Origin: a bacterium
GTDB taxonomy: Bacteria > UBP6 > UBA1177
Direction: 5' to 3'
DNA length: 64,000 nt
Assembly: GCA_016290135.1 (NCBI GenBank)
Contig: JAEESW010000007.1
Span: 21,881 to 85,880 of the forward strand
Position numbers and translations under genes: made by a program. The stretch's first letter is position 1. Every line of letters begins with the position of its first letter. This document shows, one piece after another, positions 61,962 to 64,000 of this stretch. Below the pieces are notes generated by a model. It saw nothing but the letters and a program-made list of their open reading frames with translations. It searched no databases and was not told where the DNA came from.

Positions 61962-63563
61962 ATGCAGACTGAAAAATTCCCCATTGTCTTTGCAGGACAT
62001 GTCGACCACGGAAAAAGCACTATAATCGGCCGGCTCCTGAGTGAGACCGGAAGCCTCCCCGAAGGAAAACTTGAGGCGATAAAGAACTATTGCAGGCTCA
62101 ATTCCCGCCCCTTTGAATACGCCTTTCTCATTGACGCTCTCAAAGACGAGCAGTCTCAGGGGATCACGATCGACACGGCGAGAGTCTTTTTCAGCACTAA
62201 AAAACGCGATTTCGTCATCATTGACGCCCCGGGTCACATCGAATTCCTGAAAAACATGGTCACCGGAGCGAGCAGGGCGGAAGCCGCCTTTCTTGTGATA
62301 GCAGCCGATGAGGGAGTCCGCGAAAATTCAAGGCGTCACGGCTATATGCTCTCTATCCTGGGGATAAGGCAGATCGTCGTTCTGGTCAACAAAATGGATC
62401 TTGCCGGCTACTCTGAGGAAGTTTTCACGAAGATCAAAGAGGAATACAGCGGATTTTTGTCGGAGATCGGGATAACTCCGCTCGGATTCGTCCCGGTAAG
62501 CGGCATAAACGGCGACAACCTTAGTGCAAAGAGTCCGAACATGCCTTGGTATGAAGGAAAAACGCTCTACGGATTCCTTGATGTCTTCAAGGCAAAGGAA
62601 CACAGTGCGAAACAGCCTTTCAGAATGTTCCTGCAGGATATCTACCGTTTTACCGAAAGCGGCGACAACCGCAGGATCTATGCGGGAACTGTGAGCAGCG
62701 GAACTTTGAGGCAGGGCGACGAAGTGATATTTTTCCCGTCCGGCAAAAGAAGCTGTGTCGCTAAAATAGAGAATTTCCCTGAAAGTGACAGAATATCGGC
62801 CGAGGCAGGGGAGACTGTAGGTTTTACGCTTGACGAGCAGATATATGCGACCCGCGGAGAACTTGTCGCAAAGGCTTCGGAACCGGCGCCTGAAAGTGCG
62901 TCACGCTTCAAAGCGGCGGTCTTCTGGCTTGGAAGCGTTCCTTTGAACAGGGAGCACACTTACTTCATCAAGATCGGAACTGCGAGAACGACCCTCAGAC
63001 TTGTCGAAGTGACGAAACTTATCGACACATCGTCTCTTGAAAGCAAAAGCGGCTCGGAAGTCGGAAAATTCGAGGCTGCGGAATGTGTTTTCGAAGCCGG
63101 AAGGCCTATCGCATTTGATCTTATCGGCGACAATCAGGAAACAGGCAGGTTCGTCATCGTCTGTGACTACGAGATCCGCGGCGGCGGGATAATCCTCGAA
63201 CCTTTATCCGACGCACCTTCGGCGGCAAAAATCGGCGAGTCGGAACGTGAACGCAGATTCGGACACAAAGCGGCTGTGATCACTGTCAACAGCGAAAATT
63301 TCGCGGTGGAGCTTGAAAAAGCCCTTTTTGCACTCGGAGCATTTGTCTGTTATTTCCCTGATCTTGACATATCGCGAAACCTGCATGAATTGGAGCTTTT
63401 GACGAAATCAGGAATGCTGGCCCTCGTTAAATCTAAGGGTGACGATCTTGAAAACCTTAAAAATGCGCAAAACCTAGTATCCATGCACCTTTCAGAGGCT
63501 AAAAACGGCTCCGTGGAGGCCGCCGTTAACGAGCTGAGGTCATCAGGAATACTCTCGCTTTAA
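61962..63563 (+). CDS. CysN-like GTPase with degenerate C-terminal domain
   Basis: A 533-residue EF-Tu-fold GTPase of the sulfate adenylyltransferase large-subunit type. G1 is [10 protein letters not shown]3 DAPGH and G4 NKMD, with [10 protein letters not shown] as switch I. Beta-barrel domains II and III follow. The last ~100 residues look like an APS-kinase domain ([12 protein letters not shown], then ALGAFVCYF) without a P-loop, so kinase activity is unlikely. CysD, its usual partner, is not beside it. It may be a sulfate-activation subunit encoded apart from cysD, or it may have another target. The start is ATG 61962 after GGAG. Confidence 0.85.
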   Translation: MQTEKFPIVFAGHVDHGKSTIIGRLLSETGSLPEGKLEAIKNYCRLNSRPFEYAFLIDALKDEQSQGITIDTARVFFSTKKRDFVIIDAPGHIEFLKNMVTGASRAEAAFLVIAADEGVRENSRRHGYMLSILGIRQIVVLVNKMDLAGYSEEVFTKIKEEYSGFLSEIGITPLGFVPVSGINGDNLSAKSPNMPWYEGKTLYGFLDVFKAKEHSAKQPFRMFLQDIYRFTESGDNRRIYAGTVSSGTLRQGDEVIFFPSGKRSCVAKIENFPESDRISAEAGETVGFTLDEQIYATRGELVAKASEPAPESASRFKAAVFWLGSVPLNREHTYFIKIGTARTTLRLVEVTKLIDTSSLESKSGSEVGKFEAAECVFEAGRPIAFDLIGDNQETGRFVIVCDYEIRGGGIILEPLSDAPSAAKIGESERERRFGHKAAVITVNSENFAVELEKALFALGAFVCYFPDLDISRNLHELELLTKSGMLALVKSKGDDLENLKNAQNLVSMHLSEAKNGSVEAAVNELRSSGILSL

Positions 63564-63569
63564 ATATAT

Positions 63570-63598
63570 TTGACAAAGCACTTTTTAAAATATTAGAT
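63570..63598 (+). promoter_or_regulatory. Possible promoter of the serA-like gene
   Basis: TTGACA (63570-63575) with TTAGAT (63593-63598) after 17 bp. The -35 is perfect and the -10 is poor. Confidence 0.35.
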
Positions 63599-63636
63599 AG
63601 CCGCGTTGTTCTTTTTAACACTTTATGGAGGTTAAT

Positions 63637-64000
63637 ATGAAAAAAGTTCTTCTTGCTACCGAAAAACCTTTTGCAGCAAAAGCTGTTGCAAAAATCGAAG
63701 AGATCTGTAATGCGGCAGGTTACGAATTCCGCAAACTTGAAAAGTACACTTCCGTCGACGAACTCAAAGCGGCTGTCAAAGATGTAAACGCTATCATCAT
63801 CAGAAGCGACAAAATCACGAAAGAGATCATGGACGCTGCTCCGGAACTCAAGATCGTAGTCAGAGGCGGCGCAGGATTCGACAACGTTGACTGTGCAGCT
63901 GCAAAAGAGAAAGGCATCGTCGTTATGAACACCCCCGGCGTAAACGCAAACGCTGTTGCGGAACTTGCGATCGGTATGGCTATCTACACCGCTCGTACAT
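63637..64000 (+). CDS. serA: D-2-hydroxyacid dehydrogenase, probably D-3-phosphoglycerate dehydrogenase (5' part)
   Basis: The first 121 codons of a gene that runs off the window. The protein begins MKKVLLATEKPFAAKAVAKI and shows IIIRSDKITKEIMD, LKIVVRGGAGFDNVD and GIVVMNTPGVNANAVAELAI, the substrate-binding half of D-isomer hydroxyacid dehydrogenases; RGGAGFDN and NTPG are close to SerA. The NAD loop and any ACT domain lie beyond 64000, so SerA is likely but not proven. GGAGG precedes the ATG. Confidence 0.8.
   Translation, partial: MKKVLLATEKPFAAKAVAKIEEICNAAGYEFRKLEKYTSVDELKAAVKDVNAIIIRSDKITKEIMDAAPELKIVVRGGAGFDNVDCAAAKEKGIVVMNTPGVNANAVAELAIGMAIYTART

Noticed and set aside
61962..63563. 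Bifunctional CysNC (sulfate adenylyltransferase plus APS kinase)
   Set aside because: The kinase-like end has no P-loop, and cysD is not adjacent.

Overview
The window is about 64 kb of a gene-dense, Gram-negative-type bacterial chromosome. The lineage is probably an uncultured anaerobe with Myxococcota/deltaproteobacterial affinities, held with low confidence. Supporting traits are many lipobox signal peptides with Asp/Thr-rich linkers, MopE-type metal-binding motifs, DUF4215-like Cys repeats, a MYXO-CTERM-like tail, PPi-dependent phosphofructokinase, and rubredoxin, flavodoxin and FMN/4Fe-4S proteins. Several genes use TTG starts, and the readable promoters share a 16-bp spacer. No tRNA, rRNA, CRISPR array, prophage or classical IS element was seen, and no gene-free stretch exceeds 300 bp.

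Layout. 1-1747: ftsY end and PPi-phosphofructokinase. 1887-10255: a probable TetR regulon of flavoproteins, hydrolases, an MBL-rubredoxin fusion, dinB, ogt and the regulator itself. It is bound together by nine copies of the palindrome TGACACGGTGTCA and framed by two near-identical three-operator arrays. 10308-16179: two large secreted subtilisin-like proteases with Cys-rich C-termini and a shared odd terminal tail. 16187-24040: an SDR gene, then a minus-strand block with an Lhr-like helicase, a BrxD-like ATPase, a Sel1 protein, a DUF3791/DUF3990 toxin-antitoxin-like cassette and a TerB_N/TerB_C protein. 24044-27936: the housekeeping genes upstream of that block on the same strand (holA, DUF1232, a methyltransferase, tsaC, purE, a small secreted protein). 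28106-32324: an epimerase-family gene and a large surface protein. 32491-38693: dCMP deaminase, GAF/HD-GYP, dus, a reduced NtrC-like protein and an EF-G paralogue. 38824-43270: glyQ-glyS-lysS. 43428-49199: a MopE-motif protein, then an MBOAT acyltransferase with three tandem SGNH proteins. 49196-54324: an FMN/4Fe-4S protein, an MNT/HEPN pair, malQ, a Fic variant and an orphan leuD. 54563-64000: cysS, two lipoprotein serpins, a hybrid histidine kinase with a SUMF1-type lipoprotein, an orphan CysN-like GTPase and the start of a serA-like gene.

Two places deserve most attention. The first is TerB_N/C + BrxD-like ATPase + Lhr-like helicase. It resembles BREX accessory genes and Ter-type stress modules but lacks any PglX/PglZ methylase or phosphatase partner. 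It is coupled to holA and interrupted by a toxin-antitoxin-like cassette beside a duplicated TerB_C tail. The second is the TetR regulon, whose operator layout can be read directly and which joins redox/electrophile chemistry to error-prone and alkylation repair. Other leads are a DUF1566-like gene remnant under the HEPN gene, an active-site-altered Fic protein, an SGNH protein lacking its block III Asn, serpins with diverged reactive loops, and an EF-G paralogue with an altered G4 motif.
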